From the NCBI RefSeq assembly GCF_001696535.1, contig NZ_MBQE01000006.1:372001-436000 (forward strand): a stretch of 64,000 bases of DNA, given 5' to 3'. The number at the start of each line of letters is the position of its first letter. Within the stretch, counting starts at the first letter, position 1. Shown here in pieces: positions 17,580 to 25,876 of this stretch. This DNA is from Stappia indica. GTDB lineage: Bacteria > Pseudomonadota > Alphaproteobacteria > Rhizobiales > Stappiaceae. The notes beneath the pieces are model-generated. The model searched no databases and was not told the origin of the DNA. It saw only the letters and a list, made by a program, of their open reading frames with translations. The translations under genes were made by a program, and so were the position numbers.

Positions 17580-18806
17580 TTACCTTTGAGAACAGGTACT
17601 TGACGCAGGTTTTCCCGCGAAACGGTCCTCGGTCCAGGCCAGCAGTTGCGGCGTCAGGGCCGAGCCCGGACCGACCAGGCTGACATGGGTGAGGCCAGGA
17701 TATTCCCGGTAGTCGATCGCCTGGCCGGCGGCGCAGCGCCGCCCGACATAGCCCTCCTGCAGCTTCGGATCGATCACCTCGTCGGCCAGTCCCTGCGCCA
17801 GCAGCACCGGCGCGTCGATGGCCCCGTTCGGGTCGTTCTGCGCCAGCCGTTCCCCGAACGGTCCTTCAGAAATCGGCTTCAGGAACAGCCCCTCATCGGG
17901 CAGCAGCCGGGTCAGCGCCAGCGACCAGGCCGCGCGCCAGTCGAGGATGCAGCGGCGGGATATGTCCGTGGCCACCATCGCGTGGAAGCGGCTGATATAG
18001 GCCTCGCCGATCTCCGGGTAGAGCCGGTGATAGGCGGTGTAGAGATAGGCCGTGATGATTTCGCCGAAGCTGCTGCGGGCGCCGTAGCCGATCATCGCGG
18101 CAAGCTCGGTCGCGGGCGCCATCGCTGCGACCCCGGCGATCTCCAGCTCCGGCGCGTCCGTTCCGGCGCGCATGCCGGTCCACAGTGCCGCGTGGCCGCC
18201 CTGGGAGTGGCCCCAGACGACGACGCGCTCGCCGAGCTGCCAGTCCTCCATCTGTCTGGCGGCATTGACGGAATCGAGCACCGAATAGGCGGCGACCTGT
18301 CCGAACAGATAGGCGTGATGGCCCGGCGTGCCCATGCCCGCATAATCGGTCGCGACCATCGCCCAGCCGCGCTTGACCACCTCGTCCATGCCCGGCGTCC
18401 CGCCGAAGGGCGCCGGCGACAGGGAGGGCGCGCAGCCCCGCGCGATGCCGGTGGTGCCATGGGCCCAGGCGATCACCGGCCGCGGGCCTTGGGCGGGGAT
18501 ATCCGGCAGCACGACGATCGCGCTGGCGACCGTCGGCGAGCCGTCTTCCAGGCGGCTGGTATAGAGGATACGCCAGCCCTTCGCCCCGGCCGGAATGTCG
18601 GTGTCGTAGGCTTCGCTGTGCAGCAGGATGCCCGGTTCGGCGGGCGGGCTCGGCGGCGGCGTGTAGAACGCGCCCGGCTCGTCCGGCAGGGTCAGCCACC
18701 AGGCTGCAGCCAGCGCGATCACGACCAGCAGGCCGAGCCCGCCCAGCCACCGGCCGACCGCGCGGCCTCGTCCGCCCGTGCGGGCGCCGTTCTTCTCGTC
18801 CTGCAT
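17580..18806 (-). CDS. Membrane-anchored or secreted alpha/beta hydrolase, secretory-lipase-like
   Basis: 408 residues. A signal or anchor helix is at about 20-40 (GLGLLVVIALAAAWWLTLP), followed by a proline-rich stretch. The hydrolase core has HGTTG (oxyanion region), the nucleophile elbow GHSQGGHAALW, an acid candidate in GLADEVIDPKL and the histidine in YPGLTHVSLV. The two Cys-rich positions near CAPSLSP and RRCAAG may form a disulphide. This resembles the bacterial members of the fungal secretory-lipase (LIP) family; the substrate is unknown. ATG 18806 follows GGGGGACAG; an in-frame start at 18833 is possible. Stand-alone gene. Confidence 0.82.
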   Translation of the reverse strand: MQDEKNGARTGGRGRAVGRWLGGLGLLVVIALAAAWWLTLPDEPGAFYTPPPSPPAEPGILLHSEAYDTDIPAGAKGWRILYTSRLEDGSPTVASAIVVLPDIPAQGPRPVIAWAHGTTGIARGCAPSLSPAPFGGTPGMDEVVKRGWAMVATDYAGMGTPGHHAYLFGQVAAYSVLDSVNAARQMEDWQLGERVVVWGHSQGGHAALWTGMRAGTDAPELEIAGVAAMAPATELAAMIGYGARSSFGEIITAYLYTAYHRLYPEIGEAYISRFHAMVATDISRRCILDWRAAWSLALTRLLPDEGLFLKPISEGPFGERLAQNDPNGAIDAPVLLAQGLADEVIDPKLQEGYVGRRCAAGQAIDYREYPGLTHVSLVGPGSALTPQLLAWTEDRFAGKPASSTCSQR

Positions 18807-18938
18807 CTGTCCCCCTGCCCCGTCCGGGCGCAACGCACCATCTGTGTCACGAGGGCAGGGCTCAAGGCAATTGTCAGTTGCGGCGCTCCCTCGAGGCGGC
18901 GGGGATTTCCGGGCGCGGCCGGCCCGGCGCCGGCCGGA

Positions 18939-19439
18939 TCAATCCCCGGTGAAGGCGAGCATCCGCCCGCAGACGAGCGCCGCGGTCCACAGGATCAGCG
19001 ACAGCGCCCCGGCAAGCCTCAGCCGGGCCGACGAAAGCTGTGCCAGCCGGTCGGCCATGTCGCCGCCCGCCGCACCCTTTGCCGCGGCCCGGTGGGCGAG
19101 GAGGGCCGACCCCGCTCCCAGCAGGACGAGGCCGATCTTTGCAAGGAACAGCGGCGCCGCGGCGTAGTCGGCGGGCGCCGAGAGGAACAGCAGCGTGCCG
19201 GAGACGAGCGCCAGCACCAGTCCCGTGGCGGCAACCGGCACCAGCGCGCGGGCAAGCGCGGCCAGCGGGATACGGCCCTGCCACAGGCCCAGAAGCCGCA
19301 GGTCGAGCGGTACGATTGCGCCGAAAAGCAGCGACAGGCCAATCACATGCAGCGTATTGACGCCGGCGTAGCCCCAGCGCGAGACCCGCATCCACTCGGC
19401 CAGCGGCAGCCCCGCCAGCAGGTCCACCAGCCCCTGCAT
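18939..19439 (-). CDS. Four-helix integral membrane protein, DUF6644-like
   Basis: 166 residues with about four membrane helices (27-47, 62-82, 92-112, 138-158). The pattern WMRVSRWGYAGVNTLHVIGLSLLFGAIVPLDLRLLGLW recalls small membrane proteins annotated DUF6644. It lies 10 bases downstream of a small secreted DUF6152-like gene, and the two seem to form a pair with the histidine phosphatase gene upstream. Function is unknown. Confidence 0.72.
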   Translation of the reverse strand: MQGLVDLLAGLPLAEWMRVSRWGYAGVNTLHVIGLSLLFGAIVPLDLRLLGLWQGRIPLAALARALVPVAATGLVLALVSGTLLFLSAPADYAAAPLFLAKIGLVLLGAGSALLAHRAAAKGAAGGDMADRLAQLSSARLRLAGALSLILWTAALVCGRMLAFTGD

Positions 19440-19449
19440 CGCGGCGCGC

Positions 19450-19836
19450 CTAGTCCCGGCCGGGATAGAGGTCGTAGCTGCGTCCGGAGATGCTGATCCG
19501 CTCCGCCTTCATCAACCGGTCCTCGATATTGGCCGAGGGTTCGCCGATGAAGGTCGCCTCGACGCCGGGCGCAAGGTCCGCGTCCTTCAGCCCGGCGCGC
19601 TCGTTGCGCCAGGGTTGGCCGACCTCGACCTGCCAGCTTTCGCCCTCCGCATCGACCGTCAGCACGCCATGCGGATTGCCGAGCCGCGCCTCGCGGATCA
19701 CGCCGGTCAGCTCGATGTTCTTCCCCGTCGTCCAGCGCCAGCCGTGATGGGCGAGCGCGGGGATAGCAAGCGTTGCGGCGACGCCGAGGCAAAGGACGGC
19801 AGTCAGGCTGCGCCGGGTCGTGGTGCTCAAGCTCAT
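19450..19836 (-). CDS. Small secreted protein, DUF6152-like
   Basis: 128 residues from ATG 19836, which has GAGGAGAA upstream. The signal peptide SLTAVLCLGVAATLAIPALA is followed by HHGWRW and a small beta-rich domain (IELTGVIREARLGNPHGVLTVDAEGESWQVEVG). The HHGW opening and NPHG motif are typical of DUF6152 proteins. It is probably periplasmic; the N-terminal histidines might bind metal. Its partner is the membrane protein encoded next. Confidence 0.75.
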   Translation of the reverse strand: MSLSTTTRRSLTAVLCLGVAATLAIPALAHHGWRWTTGKNIELTGVIREARLGNPHGVLTVDAEGESWQVEVGQPWRNERAGLKDADLAPGVEATFIGEPSANIEDRLMKAERISISGRSYDLYPGRD

Positions 19837-19849
19837 GGGGTTCTCCTCG

Positions 19850-20491
19850 TCATGATCCCCCGCCCGGGGCGGGAAGGGCAATGCGGCCGATCACCGTGAA
19901 CATCTCGCCCTCCGGCCGGCCGACGATGATCTCGCCGGACGAGGGATAAACGCTGGTCAGGGCCGTTATGTTGACCTGATGGGTCACGAGGACAGCGACG
20001 GTCCCGTCCGGCAGGCCGCGGATCGCGGCCGCAAGGCGCTGCGTCTGGCTTTCCGCTTCGCGCCTGTCGGCGAAGAAGGAGTTGAGGTCCGGCATCTCCT
20101 GCACTTCGCCGAGGCCGAGAAGCGCGGCTGTTTCCCGCGCGCGGCACCACTGCGAGGTCAGGATCTGGTCGACCGCGATGCCGCGTTCGCGAAAGGCGTC
20201 GCCGATGGTCCGGGCCTGCGCCCGGCCGCGGTCGTCGAGATTGCGCTGGGTGCTGCAGTCGCCGAGCCGGAAACCGGCGGGATCGCCGGTGCCGGGAGCG
20301 AGCGCGTGCCGCATCACGGCGATGGCACCGCGGTTCGAAGAGAGCGCTGCCCAGGCCTCCGCCTCGCCGCTCGCCCGCGCCGCCTCGATGGCGGGGCCGG
20401 GCAACGCCAGCAGGGCAAGGAGCGCGAGGACAAGCCGGCGGCGCGGGCCTGTCGCGCGGGAGGTCGCAAACGGGAACAGGTGGAGCATCAT
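19850..20491 (-). CDS. Secreted histidine phosphatase superfamily protein
   Basis: 213 residues. N-terminal hydrophobic segment (LVLALLALLALPGPAIEAARA) as signal peptide, then the phosphatase core: AVMRHALAPG supplies the catalytic RH, LTSQWCRARETAALL the second Arg and VLVTHQVNITAL the second His. The branch resembles small periplasmic SixA/Ais-like phosphatases; the substrate is unknown. It is the first gene of a three-gene run with the DUF6152- and DUF6644-like genes (13-base and 10-base gaps). Confidence 0.82.
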   Translation of the reverse strand: MMLHLFPFATSRATGPRRRLVLALLALLALPGPAIEAARASGEAEAWAALSSNRGAIAVMRHALAPGTGDPAGFRLGDCSTQRNLDDRGRAQARTIGDAFRERGIAVDQILTSQWCRARETAALLGLGEVQEMPDLNSFFADRREAESQTQRLAAAIRGLPDGTVAVLVTHQVNITALTSVYPSSGEIIVGRPEGEMFTVIGRIALPAPGGGS

Positions 20492-20569
20492 CCGGTCCGC
20501 TGTCGGTCCGGCGAAGGGGGATACCTTGCGCCAGACCCAGCAGTTAGGGCGCCCGGCGCGCCCGTCAAA

Positions 20570-20598
20570 CCGGACCGCCGTGCAAGGCGGCGATCCGG
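20570..20598 (-). terminator. Hairpin closing the homogentisate cluster
   Basis: 11-bp stem with one mismatch (CCGGACCGCCG with CGGCGATCCGG) around a 7-base loop, 19 bases downstream of the VOC gene stop on the minus strand. The following T-run is short (GTTTG). Confidence 0.5.
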
Positions 20599-20617
20599 AG
20601 AAAGAGCCGAGTTATCC

Positions 20618-21178
20618 TCAGGCCTTGCCGAGTTCCTTGGCATGCAGCCAGGCGGCATGCTGCGGCGCTCGCTTGGTCTTCGACCACTCCTCGAGCATCT
20701 CCCACTTCACCGCGTCGAGCTTCTCCAGCATCTTTTCCTCGGCCGGATCCGGGCAGGCCAGCTCGATACGGTGGCCGTTCGGATCGAAGAAATAGATCGA
20801 ATGGAAGATCGAGTGATCGGTGACGCCGAGCACCTCGATGCCGTTTGCCTCCAGTCGCTCCTTGTAGGCGACCAGCGTGTCGCGGTCCTTCACCTTGAAG
20901 GCGATGTGCTGCACCCAGACCGGCGTGTTCGGGTCCTTGCCCATCTCCGGCTTGGTGGGCAGTTCGAAGAAGGCGAGAACGTTGCCCGCGCCGGCGTCGA
21001 GAAACACGTGCATGTAGGGGTCCGGCTCATGGGTCGAGGGCACCTTGTCCTCGGCGATGGCCAGCACGAAGCCCATGTTCAGGTTGTCGACATACCAGTT
21101 CACCGTCTCCTTCGCGTCCTTGCAGCGATAGGCGACGTGGTGGATCCGGTCGATCTTCAGCTCCGGTTGGACAGTCAT
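20618..21178 (-). CDS. VOC (glyoxalase/dioxygenase-fold) family protein
   Basis: 186 residues, two half-VOC modules: IDRIHHVAYRCKDAKETVNWY supplies one metal-ligand His and VWVQHIAFKVKDRDTL with YFFDPNGHRIELACP supplies the others (H and E), so a divalent-metal site looks intact. It has a long helical C-terminus (EEKMLEKLDAVKWEMLEEWSKTK). ATG 21178 follows CGGGAGTG; longer frames are unlikely. It is the last gene of the homogentisate cluster. It is too short to be 4-hydroxyphenylpyruvate dioxygenase (about 350 aa). It may be an isomerase, hydrolase or extradiol dioxygenase for a side route. Confidence 0.82.
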   Translation of the reverse strand: MTVQPELKIDRIHHVAYRCKDAKETVNWYVDNLNMGFVLAIAEDKVPSTHEPDPYMHVFLDAGAGNVLAFFELPTKPEMGKDPNTPVWVQHIAFKVKDRDTLVAYKERLEANGIEVLGVTDHSIFHSIYFFDPNGHRIELACPDPAEEKMLEKLDAVKWEMLEEWSKTKRAPQHAAWLHAKELGKA

Positions 21179-21281
21179 TGCGGGCACTCCCGTTTTCATC
21201 GTTGAAACGGAACGCCCCGTCCGCGTTCGGCAGGGTCGCAGCAGCCACGGGCCCCTCAGCCGCCGGCCGCTGCGGTAAGGC

Positions 21282-21506
21282 TCAAGTCGTTGGCGCGCCT
21301 TGCAGTCTGGCAGCGGCGAAGGCCTCGCGCAGCACCGCGCGGTCGCCAATATGGTTGGCCAGCACCAGCACCAGCCGGGCGTTCAGCGCCTCGCTCTCCT
21401 CGCGCGACAGCCCCTCGTGCAGCGCGATCAGTTCGGCATAGAAGCCGTCGGGATCGGGAAGGTTGGGGCCAAGCCGCAGGCCCGTCTCGTGGGTGGTTTC
21501 GCTCAT
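21282..21506 (-). CDS. DUF2783 family small protein
   Basis: 74 residues. LRLGPNLPDPDGFYAELIALHEGLSREESEALNARLVLVLANHIGD matches the small DUF2783 proteins that typically sit beside a FAD monooxygenase. It is predicted all-helical and soluble, and may act as a partner or chaperone of the monooxygenase whose stop is 34 bases upstream. Function is unknown. Confidence 0.8.
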   Translation of the reverse strand: MSETTHETGLRLGPNLPDPDGFYAELIALHEGLSREESEALNARLVLVLANHIGDRAVLREAFAAARLQGAPTT

Positions 21507-21540
21507 CTCGCGTTTCCTTGCGTTCCGGCGGTTCGGGCCG

Positions 21541-23169
21541 TTATCCCCGCCCGGCGTTTTCGCTTCGGGCGGTGGCGATCCGCAGCGCCTTCGTCACTTC
21601 GCCGGCATCGAACGTCTCCCAGCGGGCCGCCACATGCTGGTCCGGGCGCATCAGGTAGACGGCGCTCTTCGCCTCGCCGAGATAGCGCGCGGCCAGCGCA
21701 CCGGTCGGATCGTCGGCGGCCGACAGCGCCACCCGCTCGACCGGGATGCCGTCGATCGTCAGCGTGCCGGGTGCCTCTACGTCGATGGTCACCAGCTGGA
21801 AGCGGTCGCCGAGCCGGTCGATCAGCCAGCCGCCCGCGACCGGCGCATCGCTCGCCGGGGCGCCCGGCCGGGTCCGGGCCGGCATCGCGGCGCAGTCCGG
21901 TCCGTTGAGCGGCGAGCCGTCATAGGTCGCCGGCAGCGACAGGCGGCCGGAATTGACCAGCGGCCGCGCGAAGGCGTGGTGCTCGGCCAGCTCCAGCACC
22001 GCATCGCGGAACACTCGGCTTGCGTGGCTTTTCGGCGTGATGAAGTCGGTCGAGCGCGACGAGTTGAGGATGTTCTCGTCCGCGGCGTAGACGCGTTCGG
22101 CATCGTAACTGTCGAGCAGGGCTTCGGGCGCGGTGCCCTCGACTACGAGCTTCAGCTTCCAGGCCAGGTTATCCGTGTCCTGCAGGCCGGAATTGGCGCC
22201 GCGCGCGCCGAAAGGCGAAACCTGATGCGCGCTGTCGCCGGCGAAGATCACCCGGCCGTGGCGGAACTTCTCCATCCGGCGGCACTGGAACGTGTAGATC
22301 GACACCCATTCCAGCTCGTACTCGATATCCTCGCCCAGCATCGCCTTCAGCTTCGGCGCGATGCGCTCCGGCTGCTTTTCCGCCTCACGGTCGATGTTCC
22401 AGCCGAGCTGCAGGTCGATGCGCCAGACGTCGTCCGGCTGGCGGTGCAGCAGCGCCGACTGGCCGCGGTTGAACGGCGGGTCGAACCAGAACCAGCGTTC
22501 GGTGGGAAAGTCCGCCTTCATCACCACGTCGGCGATCAGGAAGTTGTCCTCGAACACCCGGCCGCGGAAGTCGAGATCCAGCATGGCTCGGGTCGGCGAG
22601 CCGGCACCGTCGCAGGCGACCAGCCAGTCGGCGATCAGCCGGTACGGCCCCTCGGGCGTCTCCACCGTCAGCTCGACGCCATCGGCAAGTTGCGCGACCG
22701 CGCTCACCTTGTTGCCGCCGCGCAGCTCCAGAAGCCCGGTGTCGCGGCCGATTTCCAGCGCCCGCTCGACCAGATACTGCTCGAGATAATACTGCTGCAG
22801 GTTGATGAAGGCCGGCCGCTTGTGCCCGTCCTCGGGCAGCAGGTTGAAGTCGTAGACCTTGCGCTCGTCGAAGAAGACCTTGCCGAGCTTCCACACGACG
22901 CCCTTGTCGACCATCTTCTGGCCGCAGCCGAGCCGGTCGAGGATCTCCAGCGGCCGCTTGGCGAAGCAGATCGCCCGCGAGCCCCAGCTCACCTTGTCGT
23001 TCTCGTCGAGCACTGTGACGGCGATACCCTGCTGGGCAAGGTCGATGGCCAGTGCCAGGCCGACCGGCCCCGCGCCGATCACCACCACCGGTCGGCGTGC
23101 GGGCTCGGCAGCGTCCTGGTCGGCGCAGCGGACATAAGGGTAGAGCGGCGTTTCGAAGATCTTCATCAT
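21541..23169 (-). CDS. FAD-dependent aromatic monooxygenase (PheA/MhpA-like)
   Basis: 542 residues. Rossmann motif VVVIGAGPVGLALAIDLAQQG (from about residue 28), a middle DG-type region VACDGAGSPTR, and the second FAD motif VIFAGDSAHQVSPFGARGANSGLQD define the class A flavin hydroxylases. The thioredoxin-like C-terminal part fits PheA/MhpA-type enzymes. In this context a hydroxylated phenyl-acid is the likely substrate, feeding the homogentisate ring-cleavage route. ATG 23169 follows GGGAGGTCAC. A strong hairpin (23203-23244) separates it from the upstream metallo-hydrolase gene. Confidence 0.87.
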   Translation of the reverse strand: MMKIFETPLYPYVRCADQDAAEPARRPVVVIGAGPVGLALAIDLAQQGIAVTVLDENDKVSWGSRAICFAKRPLEILDRLGCGQKMVDKGVVWKLGKVFFDERKVYDFNLLPEDGHKRPAFINLQQYYLEQYLVERALEIGRDTGLLELRGGNKVSAVAQLADGVELTVETPEGPYRLIADWLVACDGAGSPTRAMLDLDFRGRVFEDNFLIADVVMKADFPTERWFWFDPPFNRGQSALLHRQPDDVWRIDLQLGWNIDREAEKQPERIAPKLKAMLGEDIEYELEWVSIYTFQCRRMEKFRHGRVIFAGDSAHQVSPFGARGANSGLQDTDNLAWKLKLVVEGTAPEALLDSYDAERVYAADENILNSSRSTDFITPKSHASRVFRDAVLELAEHHAFARPLVNSGRLSLPATYDGSPLNGPDCAAMPARTRPGAPASDAPVAGGWLIDRLGDRFQLVTIDVEAPGTLTIDGIPVERVALSAADDPTGALAARYLGEAKSAVYLMRPDQHVAARWETFDAGEVTKALRIATARSENAGRG

Positions 23170-23202
23170 GTGACCTCCCGGGGCGGCCTTGCATCGAAAA
23201 CG

Positions 23203-23244
23203 GCCGCCGCGGGTGCGCCCCTCCAGGCGCGCACCCGCGGCGGC
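23203..23244 (-). terminator. Strong intercistronic hairpin (possible attenuator)
   Basis: A perfect 16-bp GC stem (GCCGCCGCGGGTGCGC with its exact complement) closes a 10-base loop. Read on the minus strand it lies 6 bases after the metallo-hydrolase stop and is followed by CGTTTTCG. It could partially terminate or stabilise the upstream mRNA, separating the hmgA-side genes from the monooxygenase set. Confidence 0.6.
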
Positions 23245-23250
23245 GGGTCG

Positions 23251-24210
23251 TCAGCCCTGCAGGGCTTCCCACATGTCCTTGTCGCGCTGGGCCGTCCAGA
23301 TGCGCGGCGTGTCGATGCCGAGCGCCTCGTCATAGGCGCGCGCCACGTTGAACGGCAGGCAGTGCTCGTAGATGGCGTAGGACGAGAACTTCGGGTCGCA
23401 GGAAGCGCGGGCCGCGTCCCAGGCTTCCTTCAGCGAGCCGCCGCGCGTTGCCACCTGCGCCACCGGACGGAAGGTCGAGGTGACGAAATCGGCGGTCGCG
23501 TCGAGCGCCGCGTTGACCATCTCCTTGCCGACCAGCGCATCGCCCCGGCCCGGCGCGATGGCATCGACGTCGAAGGCGCGGATGCGCTCGAGCGTGCCCG
23601 GCCAGTCGCGGAAATGCCCGTCGCCGCAATAGCAGGCGGAGTGGTACTCGACGATGTCACCGGTGAACATGACGTTCTGGTCCGGCACGTGGATGACGAT
23701 ATCCCCGGCCGTATGGGCGCGGCCCAGGAAGCTGAGGTCGACGCGGCGCTTGCCGAGGAAGACGCTCATCTTGTCGGTGAAGGTGGTGGTCGGCCAGGTC
23801 AGCGGCGGAATGTCGGCGACATTCTCGTAACCCTGGAACAGGCGCGGGAAGCGCATGAACTCGGACTCGCGGTCCTCGGCGCCGCGTTCGGCGACCATCG
23901 AGCGGGCCTTGTCGCTCATGATGATCGTCGGTGCCTGATAGGCGGCCGCGCCCAGCACGCGCACGGCGTGGTAGTGGGTCAGCACCAGATGGCTGATCGG
24001 CTTGTCGGTGACTTCGCGCACCTTCTCGATCACCTTGCCGGCCAGGCGCGGAGTGGCCTGCGCCTCGACGATCATGACGCTGTCGTCGCCGATGATGACG
24101 CCGGTGTTCGGATCGCCCTCGGCGGTGAAGGCCCACAGGCCCTCGCCGATCTCGGTGAAGGAGATCTTCTTCTCGGCCATGTCGCCCTGGGAGGCGAATT
24201 TCTTGCTCAC
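23251..24210 (-). CDS. Metallo-beta-lactamase-fold hydrolase with altered metal site
   Basis: 319 residues. The MBL core is recognisable (GVIIGDDSVMIVEAQATP, LVLTHYHAVR, FLGRAHTAGDIVIHVP, VMFTGDIVE). The usual HxHxDH is H79-Y-H81-A-V83-R84, so site-2 ligands Asp and His are Val and Arg, and the last ligand (PGHG) is R222 in APGRGD. Site-1 residues H79, H81, H166 and bridging D185 remain. This suggests a mononuclear or different metal centre. It sits between hmgA-fahA and a flavin monooxygenase; the substrate is unknown, perhaps a lactone or thioester side product. ATG 24210 is used; an internal ATG at residue 11 is possible. Confidence 0.85.
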   Translation of the reverse strand: MSKKFASQGDMAEKKISFTEIGEGLWAFTAEGDPNTGVIIGDDSVMIVEAQATPRLAGKVIEKVREVTDKPISHLVLTHYHAVRVLGAAAYQAPTIIMSDKARSMVAERGAEDRESEFMRFPRLFQGYENVADIPPLTWPTTTFTDKMSVFLGKRRVDLSFLGRAHTAGDIVIHVPDQNVMFTGDIVEYHSACYCGDGHFRDWPGTLERIRAFDVDAIAPGRGDALVGKEMVNAALDATADFVTSTFRPVAQVATRGGSLKEAWDAARASCDPKFSSYAIYEHCLPFNVARAYDEALGIDTPRIWTAQRDKDMWEALQG

Positions 24211-24278
24211 GGGGGATGTCCTCTCGTTCTGCAGTTCGGTTCGGCGAAAGCGCTGCGCGCTCCCGCCGGGGGGCGTGT

Positions 24279-24818
24279 CTATTGGGCGTCGGAGGCGATG
24301 GCGTCGAGCTGCGCCTTCAGCGACTGCGCCTCGCCGTCCAGCGGCGTGACGATGTCGTCGATGACGGCCTTGCCGCCTTCCTCGACAACGAGGAAATGCG
24401 CTTCCTGGAAGCCCTGGTACTCGGCCTCGGAGCCGAAGCAGGTCAGGGCGCGGAAGCGGGCGACGACGCGGGTCGCCGCACCTTCCTGTCCGGCCGGCTC
24501 GACGGAGACGTCCTTCAGCGGGCAGCCGTCCTGCGCGTTGACGACGACGTCCCAGTCGAGCGGGGTGCCCATCTCCTTGGCAAAGGGCGTGTCCGCCGCC
24601 TTGCGGTAGCGGGCAGCGAGATCGGCGCTGTAGAGGGTCGCGAGACGCTCGTCGGAGAAGTAGTCCTGATAGTCCTGCGGCGGGTCGGCCCAGTTGGCCT
24701 CCGCCGCCGCCATCACCGCGCGCACCGGCGCGGCCATGTCGGCGGCGAGCGCCGGCGTGACCGCTGCCGTGCCGAGGGCCAGAGCGGCAAGCGCCGCCAG
24801 CATCCGCACAGTCTTCAT
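24279..24818 (-). CDS. Secreted DUF3828-like protein
   Basis: 179 residues from ATG 24818 (GAGGGAATTCGCG upstream). The signal peptide MLAALAALALGTAAVTPALA is followed by a small alpha/beta domain: DYFSDERLATLYSADLAARY, DVVVNAQDGCPLKDVSVEP, TRVVARFRALTCFG and a final KAVIDDIVTP. That layout resembles DUF3828 proteins. The two cysteines in the mature part could pair. It lies between fahA and the metallo-hydrolase in the same direction, so it is co-transcribed, but its role in tyrosine degradation is not known. Confidence 0.7.
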   Translation of the reverse strand: MKTVRMLAALAALALGTAAVTPALAADMAAPVRAVMAAAEANWADPPQDYQDYFSDERLATLYSADLAARYRKAADTPFAKEMGTPLDWDVVVNAQDGCPLKDVSVEPAGQEGAATRVVARFRALTCFGSEAEYQGFQEAHFLVVEEGGKAVIDDIVTPLDGEAQSLKAQLDAIASDAQ

Positions 24819-24856
24819 CGCGAATTCCCTCCCTCGATCGGCGCCCGCGCGGGGCC

Positions 24857-25873
24857 TCAGGCCTTCTCGTATTTCTCGACCGTCTGCTCGATGGCGCCGA
24901 AGACCGAATGGCCGTCCGCGTCCTGCATCTCGATGCGCACCGTGTCGCCGAAGCGCATGAACGGCGTCTTGGGTGCGCCGGTCTCGATGGTCTCGATCAT
25001 CCGGATCTCGGCGATGCAGGAATACCCGACGCCGCCTTCGGCCACCGGCTTGCCGGGACCGCCGTCCATCTTGTTCGATACCGTGCCCGAGCCGACGACG
25101 GCGCCGGCCGACAGCGGCCGGGTCTTGGCCGCATGGGCGATCAGGGTCGGGAAGTCGAAGGTCATGTCGACACCGGCATTGGCCCGGCCGAAGGGCTGGC
25201 CGTTCAGGTCGACGCGCAGCGGCAGGTGCACCTTGCCGCCGTCCCAGGCCTCGCCGAGCTCGTCCGGCGTCACCGCGACCGGCGAGAAGGCGGAGGAGGG
25301 CTTGGACTGGAAGAAGCCGAAGCCCTTGCCGAGCTCGGCCGGGATCAGGCCGCGCAGCGACACGTCGTTGACCAGCATCACCAGGCGGATGGCCGCGCGC
25401 GCCTCCTCGGGCGTCGCGCCCATCGGCACGTCGCCGGTGATCACGGCAACCTCGCCCTCCATGTCGATGCCGAAGGCCTCGTCGGCCATGCGGATCGGAT
25501 CGCGCGGGGCGAGGAAGGCGTCGGAGCCGCCCTGATACATCAGCGGATCGGTCCAGAAGCTCGCCGGCATCTCGGCATTGCGCGCCTTGCGGACCAGCTC
25601 CACGTGATTGACGTAGGCCGAACCGTCCGCCCACTGGTAGGCGCGCGGCAGCGGCGACAGCGCATCGTGCTCGTGGAAGCGCAGGCTCGGCACCGCGTCG
25701 TGCTCGAGGCTTTCGGCGAGCGTCGCCAGCTTCGGTGCGACCTCGTCCCAGTTGTCGAGGGCGGCCTGCAGCGTCGGCGCGATATGGCCGGCCTCGGTGC
25801 AGCGGGTCAGCGACTTGTTGACGAGGACGAGCTTGCCGTCGCGGCTGCCGTCGCGAAGTGTTGCGAGTTTCAT
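24857..25873 (-). CDS. fahA: Fumarylacetoacetate hydrolase
   Basis: 338 residues, the bacterial form of the last enzyme of homogentisate degradation (fumarylacetoacetate to fumarate and acetoacetate). The metal site residues are visible: IDMEGEVAVI gives the two Glu and MLVNDVSLR the Asp, with the catalytic Lys in FGFFQSKPSSAFSP. GSGTVSNKM near residue 262 is also conserved. Start ATG 25873 is only 3 bases after the hmgA stop. No maleylacetoacetate isomerase gene is in the window. Confidence 0.9.
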   Translation of the reverse strand: MKLATLRDGSRDGKLVLVNKSLTRCTEAGHIAPTLQAALDNWDEVAPKLATLAESLEHDAVPSLRFHEHDALSPLPRAYQWADGSAYVNHVELVRKARNAEMPASFWTDPLMYQGGSDAFLAPRDPIRMADEAFGIDMEGEVAVITGDVPMGATPEEARAAIRLVMLVNDVSLRGLIPAELGKGFGFFQSKPSSAFSPVAVTPDELGEAWDGGKVHLPLRVDLNGQPFGRANAGVDMTFDFPTLIAHAAKTRPLSAGAVVGSGTVSNKMDGGPGKPVAEGGVGYSCIAEIRMIETIETGAPKTPFMRFGDTVRIEMQDADGHSVFGAIEQTVEKYEKA

Positions 25874-25876
25874 GGC

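Noticed and set aside
20618-21178. VOC protein as 4-hydroxyphenylpyruvate dioxygenase
   Set aside because: 186 residues is about half the length of HPPD and the C-terminal catalytic signature is absent.
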